Origin: Dysidea avara
Taxonomy: Eukaryota; Porifera; Demospongiae; Dictyoceratida; Dysideidae
NCBI RefSeq assembly: GCF_963678975.1
Contig: NC_089284.1
Coordinates: 2,231,001-2,295,000, forward strand
DNA: 64,000 nt
Direction of reading: 5' to 3'
The position numbers were made by a program, and so were the translations under genes. The notes beneath the pieces are model-generated. The model had not been told where the DNA came from and did no database searches. It worked only from the letters and a program-made list of their open reading frames with translations. Shown here in pieces: positions 52,401-62,580 of the stretch (position 1 is the stretch's first letter; each line of letters opens with the position of its first letter).

Positions 52401-53327
52401 AGTTTCAGTGGTACCATTAGTTTGACACAGTTACTTTATTTGCATTTTTATACTGCATGGCAGGAAATTTTGGCGGGAGAAAATTTTGGCAAATTTTGAT
52501 GCAATAGGATTTTGGTGAGAAAAAGTTTGGTGGATTTGTTAGTAGAATAAGATTTGTATCGGACAAAAGATTTGGTGGACTTTAGTTTGGAAAAACACTG
52601 CTCACTTGCCAAACTTTCCTCCTGCCAAACTTTCCTGCATGATGATAATGTCATGATTTGACAATTACAATATAATTACAAGGGGTCAGGAGTCTAGTCT
52701 CAGGGTTAGCAAGTTATTTTTAAAAAATAATAATAACTGGAGTCCTGGCAAAAAAAATAAAATAAATTTTAGCTACTTATCAACAGTTCAACAGATCGAC
52801 TACATCCCATGCTGCTGAAGCCGGAGCATTAAATATCCTGGAGATAGCAACACTAGCTGCCTGCACTTGAAATCAAAGGGATGTGGGTGGTGGACCAAAA
52901 ACACTGGAGTGACAACCCCACAAAAAAAAATCAGTCCTTTTCCTTTTACATTTCTACTATATGCATCTACATACACTTCTGGATATTGGCCAGCTTTCCG
53001 ATCAGTGTTGGTGTTAAGTTGGACCACTGGCTGACTGAGACTAGCTCTTCAAGGGCATTTAGTTGCTTGTCTTTAGATGCACTTCTTTCCAATTGCTTCT
53101 TAACATTATCAAGTAGCTGTTGTTTGACTGCATCTGCAGTAAGCACAAAAATATACACGGACACGCGAATGTACAGAAAACAAACCTGTTTGGGAAGAAA
53201 ATCTTCTCCATACTGGCTTGATCAAATAAGAGGAAGAGTAATTCCTAGGGTACCTCGTGATAACTTGCGAATTAACTGAAGACACCTTTGCACGTGCTAT
53301 CAATCGTCCAACCAAGCGTACAGCCAT
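43461..53327 (-). CDS. Sel1-repeat protein with predicted mitochondrial presequence, 384 aa
   Basis: Nine exons: 53327-53186, 53133-52975, 50874-50719, 45890-45811, 44912-44838, 44597-44474, 44003-43896, 43840-43716, 43646-43461 (1155 nt, exact). The N-terminus MAVRLVGRLIARAKVSS, then RNYSSSYLIKPVWRRFSS, is basic, Ser-rich and free of acidic residues, as in a matrix-targeting presequence. A charged helical stretch (res. ~48-100) follows. About six to seven Sel1-like repeats of ~36 residues come next, for example LMGDLHLSGNGVPEDFSEAL, ALAHCYSNGKGVEQSHQEA, NVGVQYFAGKGVDLDLVKAV and NLGNMYFGGHGVDKDWEKA. The tail is charged (AEEKKLAESNNESKPHSDA). Mitochondrial Sel1-repeat proteins in animals include DELE1 and COA7; I cannot tell which, if either, is the orthologue. 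Exon 2's donor was fixed by phase. The 4.8-kb intron 45891-50718 is far larger than the others and is filled with repeats. Confidence 0.85.
44977..45792. mobile_element. 816-bp TIR element with TA flanks
   Basis: The left end GCGTAAGTGACCTATTATCG and the right end CGATAATCGGTCACTTACGC are inverted, and each is flanked by TA. The GTTCGATAAT/ATTATCGAAC motif recurs several times inside (44990-45015, 45540-45610, 45770-45780). No transposase is seen. It lies in the Sel1-repeat gene intron between exons 45890-45811 and 44912-44838. Confidence 0.82.
46037..46240. repeat. Hairpin-forming CCTATATATAGG repeat block, left member of an inverted pair
   Basis: Hairpin 46037-46096 has a ~25-bp stem (arms CCTATATATGTAGGAGTAAT.. 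and complement, 10-nt loop). A second similar hairpin occupies ~46141-46200, and a third half copy follows. The block 46097-46230 reappears inverted at 50196-50320. Confidence 0.8.
49147..49338 (+). other. Possible coding exon nested in the Sel1-gene intron
   Basis: An open frame with locally raised CpG content encodes a basic protein segment (LEHCTLYLPKLSIVGYCRCC, then QVAPSKRRKESNVCEVE). It ends at a plausible donor (GAG then GTACGA). It could be the first exon of an unknown gene on the opposite strand from its host. No downstream exon was found, so this is weakly supported. Confidence 0.18.
49792..49916. repeat. 19-bp minisatellite, ~7 copies
   Basis: The unit GCTTCGCACTGCGGGGTGT repeats at 49794, 49813, 49832, 49851, 49870, 49889 and 49908, almost identical throughout (one A for C). 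It extends the 3' end of a GGGGCATGTCCCC-type dispersed repeat. Because 19 is not a multiple of 3, all frames stay open, which explains long spurious open frames here. Confidence 0.95.
50196..50326. repeat. Inverted copy of the 46-kb hairpin block
   Basis: The reverse complement of this stretch matches 46080-46240 at roughly 90%, including GGCAGAAGCACTGTAAAATA and CCCCTACGTACAATG. It lies 390 bp before exon 50719-50874 of the Sel1-repeat gene. Confidence 0.85.
51796..52000. mobile_element. pogo/Tigger-like MITE (CAGTGCTCCCTYGATTATCC)
   Basis: The left end CAGTGCTCCCTCGATTATCC and the inverted right end GGATAATCAAGGGAGCACTG match at 19 of 20 bases, and TAA is adjacent on both sides. The interior carries TACTCTAATAGAACA and TACTTTAATAGAGCAGTCA, the motif also found inside the hAT MITE at 32320-32673. 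Confidence 0.88.
52237..52311. other. AT-rich hairpin, ~27-bp stem
   Basis: The arms TATACCAAGAGTACATAATA.. and the complementary ..TATTATGAACTCTTGTTTAT, with a 17-nt loop GGTGCCTCATCAAGGCT, pair with few mismatches. The site is intronic in the Sel1-repeat gene. No family is recognised. Confidence 0.75.
52456..52641. mobile_element. ~186-bp MITE with internally repeated TIR
   Basis: The left end CATGGCAGGAAATTTTGGCG (followed by a second GAAAATTTTGGC) and the inverted right end GCCAAACTTTCCTGCATG (preceded by another GCCAAACTTTCCTC) mirror each other. The doubled TTTGGC motif resembles the organisation of the element at 7901-9969. Confidence 0.78.
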
Positions 53328-54198
53328 AATGCAAACCCACAATCAAAAGTTACCAAAATGTAATTGTGCGTTGTATTAGAATAATTATTTTCAGTTTTGC
53401 TTGCACGTATGCAACAGAGAGCTAGCTAGTTAGCTAAATACTCATGTTTCAGTCCATCCTAAAGTTAACAAAAGGAGTATAGAGTAGTAGTCACAAGAGT
53501 AAACTCTCTCTTTTATTTACTCAGGAGTTTGCTCTGCTCAAAATTGGTGTGCCAATGCTGAGATTCGTAAATCAAGTGTGTAGTTTAGTTAGGCTATTGC
53601 TGTGTATTCAATAAATACACAACTATGGCATAAAATGAAATGCCGGGCTCCTATTATTGAACGGTTTATCACATGATAATCCTTGCAACTTACAGTGATG
53701 TGCTTCACATGCTGTAACATGTACTAGCTAACTACTTAACTTTTATTAGCCCCTGCTATAGGTGCCCCTAACTTAGCACCCCCCTAGCTAAAACATGTGT
53801 AACATGCTCTATCTAGGAGGGTCTAGGGGCATGCCCCCACAGGAAGTTTAGCCTTTAGAGATTGAACTTGGTAGTAATTCAGTTTAACTGAACTTTATAA
53901 TATTGAATAAGCATAAGCATTTTGTGAGCCCGGCACTATAAGTCAGTGCAATTATTCTCTAACACCAGTAATACTAGTTGGCTACCAAGAGAAATCAGCC
54001 AGATAGTAAGAACAAGTGGGGGACTTCTTCTAGTTAAACATACTGTGGATAATATCAGCTACAAACTTGATACTTACACTTAAGTAGAGTCTGATCAAGC
54101 TCCACTGTGATACATTTTCTAAATGATAAATAGTTATAGACCAAACAAAAACGTGATCACTCTATTATGATGTAAAATTTATTGCATTTGTCAGTTGC

Positions 54199-54275
54199 AG
54201 GGATGCCGGGGGAACTGGGCACTTTGCCCCTGCCTGGGCCCCCAGGCTGTGGAGCCCCCAAAGCCTGTTAAATGT
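54199..54275. mobile_element. Fragment related to the CAGGGCCGCC hAT MITE
   Basis: The stretch CAGGGATGCCGGGGGAACTG, then GGCACTTTGCCCCTGCCTGG, parallels the left end of the element at 32320. No right end is seen. This is judged by eye only. Confidence 0.45.
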
Positions 54276-54404
54276 TAAATCATTATTCAACCTTGTAGTA
54301 TCAATTTTAATACATGTTTTAAGTCATGTAAACATGAGAATTTTTACAGCTTCTGGGGGTTGCACCACCAGACCCCCTGAAAATCTACTTCCTTTCCCTA
54401 TTAT

Positions 54405-55345
54405 GTCAGCTTTAGAATTGCTACTAACAGTTTGTAGTGACAGTGAAGGTGTATAACTAGCTCTGATGCTGTGACTACCAGTGATGATTGAAGTGCCTAT
54501 CTGAGTAGTTGCAGTCATTCAGAATTGCTTGGAGTGCTAACACAATGCAGGACTGCAGGGAAGAAATAAAGTAAGAGTGACCAGAGTTTGTATTTGTTTG
54601 ATACATACCTTGACCTCAGTATTGAAGAGGTAGTGCTTCTCACTGTTAGCCTTTGAGGCTTTCTCTGTCAGTTTCATTCCTATTTCCTCCTAATTTCGGC
54701 AACTTAAATTGGGGACCAAGAGTGACCATCGCTTTATCCACTTTCAGTGGAGTGTCTTCAATAGAATCCCAAGTCATTAAAGGCTATACATTAGGAAAAG
54801 ACAACTAAAACCACAGCAAAATTCCGGAGAGAAAATACATACCTGGTCAAATATCAGGTGTGGCCACAAAGCCATAACCATACACCTTGGGAGCATCCAT
54901 CAACTCCAATCTTTTCAGGCACTGCATCTTTCTTTATTAACACCTGAAAATGTGCTTTTTTGTGTGTCTTGTGAGAAACTCGTTAGACAGTCTTCTTTCT
55001 CATGAACAATCTCACGTGGTTTTGAACTCATTCCTTCTGGTACATACATCAGGGAGACTTTAGCTGTGTATGACCATGTCTTAACACTGGCTGAGGTGTT
55101 TACTGAAATCAGTAACTGCTAACTGCTGTTGCTCTTTAGATTCAAGATTCTGTAGGAATATTTTTCAAGGTGTTTCTGTTGCCGATCTTTTTCATTAAAT
55201 GACACACCATCTTCTCAGTGACATGTAGGGAGGAAAGCACATGTCCTCCTTCTTAAACTTTTATCTTCCACCTCATCGCAGTTCTATTTCTGAGTAATTC
55301 ATATTCTTCCTCTTCTTGTTGAGCAACTAAAACCACAATAGTAAA
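54405..55345 (-). pseudogene. Decayed duplicate of the ESS2 gene (3' exons)
   Basis: This region aligns collinearly with 60230-61390, the intact ESS2 exons, over last exon, introns and the large middle exon. It carries many small deletions. For example, the sequence around 54630-54690 lacks bases present at 60525-60615, shifting frame. The middle exon copy (54900-55330) has lost several blocks and has stops. The most 5' ESS2 exon in the window (61575-61728) is not duplicated. It is part of the segmental duplication that also copied exon 1 of the Sel1-repeat gene. Confidence 0.92.
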
Positions 55346-55354
55346 GTATTACAA

Positions 55355-55457
55355 GTACAAGGAAAAGTTAGGAATTTTAAATTTAATTTGGGATCAAAGA
55401 AATAAAAAGTAGTGAAACAAAGGAGGTCGCCTAAAATTCCTAATTTTTCCTTATACT
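55355..55457. mobile_element. ~100-bp MITE at the duplication edge
   Basis: The ends GTACAAGGAAAAGTTAGGAA and TTCCTAATTTTTCCTTATAC are imperfect inverted repeats. The element begins about 10 bp after homology to the ESS2 locus ends, so it marks or obscures the right edge of duplication copy A. Confidence 0.72.
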
Positions 55458-56430
55458 TAATAAATTGCTTGCTTACTTTTTTTTGTAACATTATTATGAC
55501 TGGTCACTGGTGAACCCAAACATTGCATTAGAAGAAAGAATGGTGCCAGGCTTATTGTTTTCGTATGAACGCATGCCCCCATAGTGTTCTTCATTTGTAA
55601 TGCTGTATAATAGGCTGACCATAGTTGAAAACAAAACATAATGGCCACTTTGCTATTTCAATAATCAATAGTTGGGGAGAAATCAATGGAGGAAGATTCG
55701 GACAATTCTCATTACAAATGTAGGGAAGCCATCATGCAGCACTTTCATGAATTGACACCTTGTAGTGTCAGCAAAGATAAATGGGACACAAAGGAGAACA
55801 CATGAAGCATGCATTGTACGTACTGTGTCTGTGGTATGCCAAAAGGCACTTTTTTTGGGTTGAAGCAGCCTCAAACAGTGAAAAATCAAAACCTATAGTC
55901 TTAGGCATTATTCTGAAGCCATCAGGCAGTCAGTAGAAATTCTACTGAAGAATTAAAAAAAGAAATTGTAGCAATCTATTGGAAGTGTTTCAGGTCGTAC
56001 TGAAGGCACTTTAAGGCTTGGTGCCTAACCAATACTGCCAAGGCACCATGAATCAGTTTTGGCATACTTGCATATAATGTACAATTGAGAAATCAACATA
56101 CCACTAATTGTGTAGAACTCACAAAAAAAGAGTATAAACACAATATCACAGGTAAAAAGTAGGAAAGAAGTGTTATCTATATAAAACAACCAGAAATTGC
56201 TATTTCCTTAAGGATACTTTTGCATACCAGCAGCATCTACTTTACATCAGTGTATATAGTAGTATGTCAAAACCATTAAAGTAAGATTTTATGCTACACT
56301 TGCAAGTTTATATTTACTTGGTCTCATGTTAGTACTAGTTTTTACACAAAATTAGGTACTTACTGTCAATAAGTAAGAGTGATGTCTGATGCTAATTAAA
56401 TTCAAGTTGCAAGAATCAAGATACACAAAA

Positions 56431-56690
56431 GTGTGTTGTGCGGCTAAGTGCTTATGTGCAACAGACAAGCGTGTATTTACAGGAACCAAGAAAATGCTGT
56501 TTTCACGCATCAGTAGTTCGATAATGCCTGAATGAAAATTAACTGTTTAGCTATGGAAACTCCCTCAAGGTAGGGCATCTCCTATTTCAAATTTGAGTCA
56601 AATCTGCCTAGTAATCACTGAGATATGTGCCTTTAAAGTTTGTCTTAGTTTCCTTTTAACCTGCCTGCCTGCCTGCCCACCCACCCAACA
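56431..56690. repeat. Diverged copy of the dispersed repeat at 61826
   Basis: Shared landmarks in the same order with 61826-62030 are GTGTGTTGTGCGGC, TATTTACAGGA, TTTTCAC, TATTTCAAATTTGA and GAGATATG. It ends in a short (CCTG)n/(CCCA)n tract at ~56660-56690. Nothing else is seen in 55460-57285 apart from AT-rich sequence. Confidence 0.65.
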
Positions 56691-57287
56691 ACACACAAGC
56701 ATAACTAATAACACAAAAACTACTTTAAGGTGAGTTCAAATACTATCATCAAATTGCACATGTATTAAAGTCCATGTATGAATACATATTGTAATCCCAA
56801 TAAGTGAAGTGGCTCACAAAAAAAGCTGGGCTGCAGCTGCACAACTAGACTAGACGCATTAATACACTTCCACATCATCTAACTATTTCACACATGATCC
56901 AATCCAGGTCAGACTCAGGTAATCTGTAAGACCCGGATGACCTGTCCCAGATGACCCAGCCCAGTTCCAATCCTGGTAGGTATTAAAATATAGCCTGCAG
57001 GTGTAGAGAACCTCCCTTGTTTCATTGCTTTTTGTTTCTATGATCCCTACACTCAAATACAAAATTTCAAATTTCCCTCACATTTGTACATCAGCACTCT
57101 GTATATGGATAGTGAGTTAAAAATTTTCTGTGCTTTGAAAATGTTTACAAATTTGGAATCCCTTGTGGTTGAAATTGAAAGCCAAAATTTTAACCAATGA
57201 TGTAAACCTACCATACACTACATTTAGACTATCCCATCTTTCATTCATAGTAAACAAAACAAGTCTTATGTTTACTGCTGAGTAAAG

Positions 57288-59505
57288 ATGGATACTCCTA
57301 GAGGATTCAACACCAGTCTACTGCTATCAACAGTGTGTTTGCTGCTGGTGTGTGTGGGTGGCTGGTACTTTCAGTCCACATTGATGATCCAACAACAGGA
57401 GATCTTAGAGCAAAAACAAAAGGTTGTACAACAAGCTGAATTGATCCAAACACTTAATGAAAAGTTGTTAATACTGGAAACAAGGAAATTTCAGGTAACT
57501 ATTCAAACAAATATCTTAGCATAGTATAGTCTGAACATTTGCACCTTCTACATACATTATTACCAAGTAAAAGATATACATGTTTTATCAGTACATTAGT
57601 AAAATCCAGGAGTACCATTTCTCTACCACATGTCTGTACAGGCCATTACAGGGACAAAGTTACTAAGTTTGTGCCCCTCAGTGATATTGAAATAGCTACA
57701 TATTTTGAAACAGCTTATGTGAATACGTACATATTAATACATAAAATTAATGGTGAAAATAGCTTTGATTGCCAAACTTAAAATATGAAGATTTTGCATC
57801 CTAGGGTCAACCATTGTTTTTAGCATTTTCACAAGAGTACGGATAGCACGTGGGGGAAAAATTCACCTGTACGCATTTTTAAAATGTTGATCTTAGTAGT
57901 ACAAATAAGTACTAGTGTTTGGTGGATAGTATCTGTAAGGTGGTGGAAGCTGAGGTGTAGCTGGAGTCTGACTGACTGTTTCAGGAACTGGCTTTGCAGC
58001 CATGTAGTGTACACAAGGCTACATATAAATAATCAGCATTCTTTTAAAGACTACGTTCTGACAAGTCAGAGGATTAGCAGGCAGATGTATTGATATAAAA
58101 ATTAACACTGATCATACAATAGCTATCACACCAACATTTTTATAGTACGCTTTTGGGTAGGAGGGAGGGGGTAAGCAAAAAGAGTACTCTCTGTACACTT
58201 GTGAAAATGTTGAAAATTGTGGATGATCCCTTAGTAAAAAATATAGATACTCTTATTATAGTATGTTCACGTTGAGCTGAATCCTTGATAACTCATGGAT
58301 GTAATTACACACAATCTTAAAATTTGTAGTACTGCTTGACCCGCTAAAAATATTTCAGAATCTTTTTGTTCAAATGTTTGACACAGTATTTACGGTCAAT
58401 CAAAATTTTCACAATACATTTCCTATGGGGAAGCCATATAAATACAGTGTCCATTACAGTCCTTTCCCGAACTTGTAATGGAGCCAAACCGTACGTGTCT
58501 GTTGTTGACACTTTTGCTGTTACCAATAATCATCTGGTTGGTTGAAATGTTAACTCTGTTGAGAAAAATATCCACTTTTAATTTTTAGCTGTTTTTCAGG
58601 ATTCAGCTCAACGTGGACATACTCTAGGTGAAGTGGAAAACTTATAATTTTTAATTATAAAAAAAGCTCAATTTCTCCATCACTCATGCAATAGTTGCAT
58701 GCTTGCTCTTACAAAAATCTAGTCAATTTAAAAATTTCCAAATAGCCAAATATTCTGTCTTTCAATGTTTTTTTTTCCTCCTATACGTACAACAATTTTA
58801 TGTGATGATTGTGATCACACTGTACACTATTACTGAAACTGAGTCAACATCACACATCAACATATTTTGTATAAAGGATGGATGAGCATAATAGCTACAT
58901 AAAACTAGCTTGTTGATATCATTACAGGAAGAAAATGATGGACATCCTAATGACACTACTGCAACTAGACATAACATGGTCAAGAGAAGCACTTCGACAA
59001 CATGTCCGTGGGACTGTCAGGGACTTAAAGGAGATAGGGGAGAGCCAGGAGACTGGAGATCAAGGCCTCAAGGGAGACAGAGGAACTCAGGGGCCAAAGG
59101 GAGACAGGGGCTATGGTGGAGAGGTTGGACTACAAGGCCTCAAAGGAGACAGAGGTGATCATGGTCCAAGTGGATATCCTGGTGTTCAGGGACCCAAGGG
59201 AAGCAGAGGATATACTGGTAGTACAGGATACCCTGGTCCCAAAGGAAATGATGCAGGTGGAGTAGTTTATGTCCGATGGGGTCACACTGATTGTCCAACT
59301 AATACTGGAGCACAAAGAGTATACCGTGGAGTAGTAGGAGGATCCCATTATAGGCATTCAGGAGGTGGCAGCAATCCACAGTGTTTACCATGTGATCCAC
59401 GGTACCCCCGTGATTATAACTATTACACAGTTACAGGAAAACAACGCTATTCCTGTATTTTGTGCATCTGTAGCACAAAATACCGGTACAATACTAGCAC
59501 CAGAC
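57288..59505 (+). pseudogene. Short-chain collagen (sponge collagen C4-like) gene, frameshifted and truncated
   Basis: Exon 1 (57288-57494) encodes a signal-anchor (LLLSTVCLLLVCVGGWYF) and a Gln/Glu-rich coiled stretch (QQQEILEQKQKVVQQAELI). Exon 2 starts at 58928 in phase with CPWDCQGLKGDRGEPGD, then about 15 Gly-X-Y triplets (GLKGDRGTQGPKGDRG, YPGVQGPKGSRGYTG). The C-terminal domain VYVRWGHTDCPTNTGAQRVY...GGSHYRHSGGGSNPQCLP follows, typical of sponge short-chain collagen C4. A frame change at ~59051-59056 interrupts the triplets (GEPGD then +1/-2), and a second at ~59420-59445 separates NNAIPVFCASVAQNTG from the upstream frame. Homology stops at GACACGCG (59503-59510), where a duplicated Sel1-gene exon begins, removing the last ~40 residues. 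It is therefore most likely a pseudogene; sequencing errors could explain the shifts but not the truncation. Confidence 0.82.
58260..58622. mobile_element. ~360-bp MITE in the collagen-like gene intron
   Basis: GTATGTTCACGTTGAGCTGA (58260 on) and the inverted TCAGCTCAACGTGGACATAC (to 58622) form a ~25-bp imperfect TIR. The interior has no coding potential. Confidence 0.78.
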
Positions 59506-59519
59506 ACGCGGGGCACTTT

Positions 59520-59750
59520 AATATACAGAAAGCAAACCTGTTTAGGAAGAAAATCTTCTCTATACTGGCTTGATCAAATAAGAGGAAGAGTAATTACCTC
59601 GTGACAACTTGCGAATTAACTGAAGAAATGCGTGTCCCCCCCCGGGATTGGAAAGGACCTCTGGTGCTATCTAGTCTGGCGCAGCCGCCCCAGACTAGGT
59701 GCTATCAGCCATAATGAAAACCCACAATCAAAAGTTACCAAAATGTAGTT
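59520..59750 (-). pseudogene. Duplicated, disrupted copy of exon 1 of the Sel1-repeat gene
   Basis: This aligns with 53169-53365 over donor, coding part and 5' flank (shared CTGGCTTGATCAAATAAGAG and ACTTGCGAATTAACTGAAGA). About 50 bp of GC-rich sequence (59632-59698, with a CTAGTCTGG...CCAGACTAG inverted repeat) is inserted into the coding part and replaces the stretch after ATGGC. The frame is destroyed and no downstream Sel1-gene exons follow. Confidence 0.9.
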
Positions 59751-60168
59751 GTGCTGCTTATGCATTTTTTTCCAGTGTGTGTGGTATACATGCAGAGTTG
59801 GCTAAGCAAACAGCTGGTTCAAGTGTGGAATATGAATGTTTAAAGTCCAGCTTGAGGTTCACAAAAAGTGTATAATCACAAGAGTAAACTCTCCATTTAT
59901 TCTTGGTATTACATAGACAGTGGTATTTGCTCCCAAAATTGGTACCAGCAGGCTGGTTGCCAACACTCATGAGAATAATTATGCTATAGCTGTCCGGTAA
60001 TGAAATTGCAAACCGTTTTATCGCATGATAATCCTGAGCTACACTGCTAAATTTTACCAAAATGCCACTCTTTTAGTGCAGCTCTTGTATAATCTAACCA
60101 GTCAGCTATACTGCAATAGTGAACGTTATTTCTGTTGATATACATACAGCCAACATAACAACAAAAAT

Positions 60169-61728
60169 TCATTTCTTCAAGTTTAATAGATCATCTGTAA
60201 GTGAAATGTTAGGTGTGGTTGCTGTGTGTAGAGGTGTAGTAGTTTGAGATTTCAGTGACTTGTTTCTTGGAGTAGCAACAGTTTGTGGTGATGGTGAAGG
60301 TGTATAACTGGATCTGATGCTGTGACTACCAGTCATGATCGGAGTGCCTGTCTTGGCCATCAGCTTCTTAGCAGCTGGTGAGAGTAGTTGTAGCCGTTCA
60401 GAATTGCTTGGAGTGCTACCTAGCTTGGAACGCAATGCAGGACTGCAGGGAAGAAACAAAGTAAGAGTGACTAGAGTTTGTACTTGTTTGATACATACCT
60501 TGACCTCAGTATTGAAGAGGTAGCATGTTGCAGAGCTGCTTTTCTTTTTTCACTGTTAGCCTTTGAGGCTTTCTCTGACAGTTTCATTCCTATTTCCTCC
60601 CTGCGACTAATTTTGGGCAACTTAAATTGGGGACCAGGAGTGGCCATCACTTCATCCACTTTCAGTGGAGTGTCTTCAATAGAACCCCAAGTCATTAATG
60701 GTGACATATCAACTCCTAAAGGAAAGGACAACTCAAAACACAGCAAAAAGGAGAGGAAAAGCATACCTGGTCGAATATCAGGTGTGGCCACAAAGCCATA
60801 ACCATTCACATTGGGAGCATCACTTGAATTCACCACAAGTCCATCAACTCCAACTTTTTCAGGTACTGCATCTTTCTTAGATATGTTACTAACACCTGAA
60901 AATGATTTTTGTGTCTTGGTGAGAAATTCTTTAGACAGTCTTGTGTTCTCGTGAACAATCTCGCGTGGTTTTGAACTACCCTGAAGTGCTTCTTGTACAG
61001 ATATTTCCATTCCTTCTGGTATATACATCAGAGAGTTTTTAGCTGTGTATGACCATGTCTTGACACCGGCCGGTCTGTATTCTATTGCTTTCATTGTTGA
61101 AGAGGTGTTCTCTGAATCAGTAATTGCCAACTGCTGCTGCTCATTGGATTCAAGATTCTGTTCTTTTTCCTTATTATACAACCAGGAGTATTTTTCACGA
61201 TGTTTCTGTTGGTCCTTTTCAACTAATTCATTAAATGATGCATCATCTTCTGAGTGATATTTAGAGAGGAAAGAGTCCAGGCGCATGTCCTCTTTCTTAA
61301 CCTTTTTGTCTTCTATCTCATCTGGTTGTGGAGCAGTTCTCTTACCCAGTAATTCATACTCTTCATCTTCTTGTTGAGCAGCTAAACCACAACAGTTAAA
61401 ATATTAAAACATATGAAACAACAATATGTACTGAAAAATAGGAACTGGTCACCAAAATTTCTTGGCTCTAATACACAGGTGGCTGTGTAAATGTATATTT
61501 CTATACAGGTGGCTGCTAAAACTGGTTCCACTGTATACACATTCCTCCACAATAATTTGGTGGTAAAGACTTACTTGATGAAGGTGTAGGTTGTTGGCTG
61601 GCATATCTTGCAGACACCTCATTCAGGTCCACAGTACTACTCCCAGCTGATGACTTCAAGTGTTCCAGTTTTGCCTTCAGTTTAGGAACATGTGGGAAAA
61701 AATCTCGACGAATGATGTGTTGTATTGT
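60169..61728 (-). CDS. ESS2: Splicing factor ESS-2 homologue (DGCR14), first exon(s) missing
   Basis: A nuclear protein associated with the spliceosomal C complex. Four exons were found: 61728-61575, 61381-60767, 60715-60499, 60442-60169 (1260 nt, 419 aa; phases close). The first encodes TIQHIIRRDFFPHVPKLKAK, matching the human segment that follows EEEYIEGLQ. That upstream exon is not visible and must lie in or beyond the repeats to the right. Conserved blocks are LDSFLSKYHSEDDASF, WSYTAKNSLMYIPEG, VHENTRL, GYGFVATPDIRPG, SPLMTWGSIEDTPL, ATPGPQFKLP, SPALRSKLG, IRSSYTPSPSP and SLTDDLLNL. Length agrees with human ESS2 (476 aa) allowing for the missing start. Its 3' part has been duplicated at 54405-55345, where it is decayed. 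Confidence 0.95.
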
Positions 61729-61825
61729 CTGTAATAAAAACAAACATGATGGGTACATGCATGACCTTACATACTTAAGAATTTAAGCATAATATTGTGT
61801 ATGTTTCTGATCAAGACACACAGTA

Positions 61826-62580
61826 GTGTGTCGTGCGGCCCAAGAAGCCGGCGCGCCACACCGTGAGTATATTTACAGGAAGAAAGTAAACGCGATTTTC
61901 ACACCTTTGTAGCTCCGTGATTCCTTATCCGATTGAAACCAAAGTTGCTACAGAGGTGCCGGCTAGGTAGGGGAGTCCATATTTCAAATTTGAAGAAAAT
62001 CGCTCCATCCATTTCCGAGATACGATCGGCCAAAGTTAGGGTTTTTTTTCTTCGTTGTTTTCTTCTTCTTTTCGCACTTTGCAAAATCCGCCATAAAACA
62101 CGAATGCGTGCTCCAATTGGACTGAAATTTGGCACACTTAAAGGGCCCATTAAGACAAATCTCAGTACCAAGTTTGGTAGGAATCCGATGAACATTCACC
62201 GAGTTATGACCGATTACTTGCGTAAAATAAGGTCGAAGGTCTGTCACGCCCACAGGGTAAACCGCTTGAAGGAATGAGCTGAAAATTGCTATGTAGATGG
62301 AGTAACTATCGTAGGAGTGCCTTTTTGTGGTTTGAAAGGAATCCAGTTAAAGGCCATCGAGATATGACACAAAACCCGACCTGTGTCACAATTACGCGAT
62401 CGATTTTTATGAATTAAAAACTATTAGTTTTCACGCCTACTAGGCAAACCGCTTAGAGCAGTGAGCTGAAAATCGGTGTGTAGCTGGAATAATCATCATA
62501 GAAAGTACTTGCAGTAGTACAGAAGAATCGGATTACAAACTACTGAGTTATGATTCCAAAGCCAACTAAGTGTAACATAT
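61826..62580. repeat. Unclassified dispersed repeat with protein-like internal repeats
   Basis: This GC-richer block contains two copies of a ~190-bp motif marked by AAACCGCTT..GAGCTGAAAAT..GTAG.TGGA (from ~62255 and ~62445). It also has frames that look protein-like on both strands, but no known domain. A diverged copy occurs at 56431. It runs without a gap into TACTCTAATAGAACAGTC and then the 31-bp minisatellite, so head and tail may be one composite family. Confidence 0.7.

Noticed and set aside
57539-57781. 80-aa open frame on + just after collagen-like exon 1
   Set aside because: It lies in the intron between two phase-matched collagen exons and resembles nothing known.
61933-62277. Overlapping open frames on both strands with protein-like composition
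   Set aside because: They fall within a dispersed repeat, have no recognisable domain and are cut by its internal repeats; not called as a gene.
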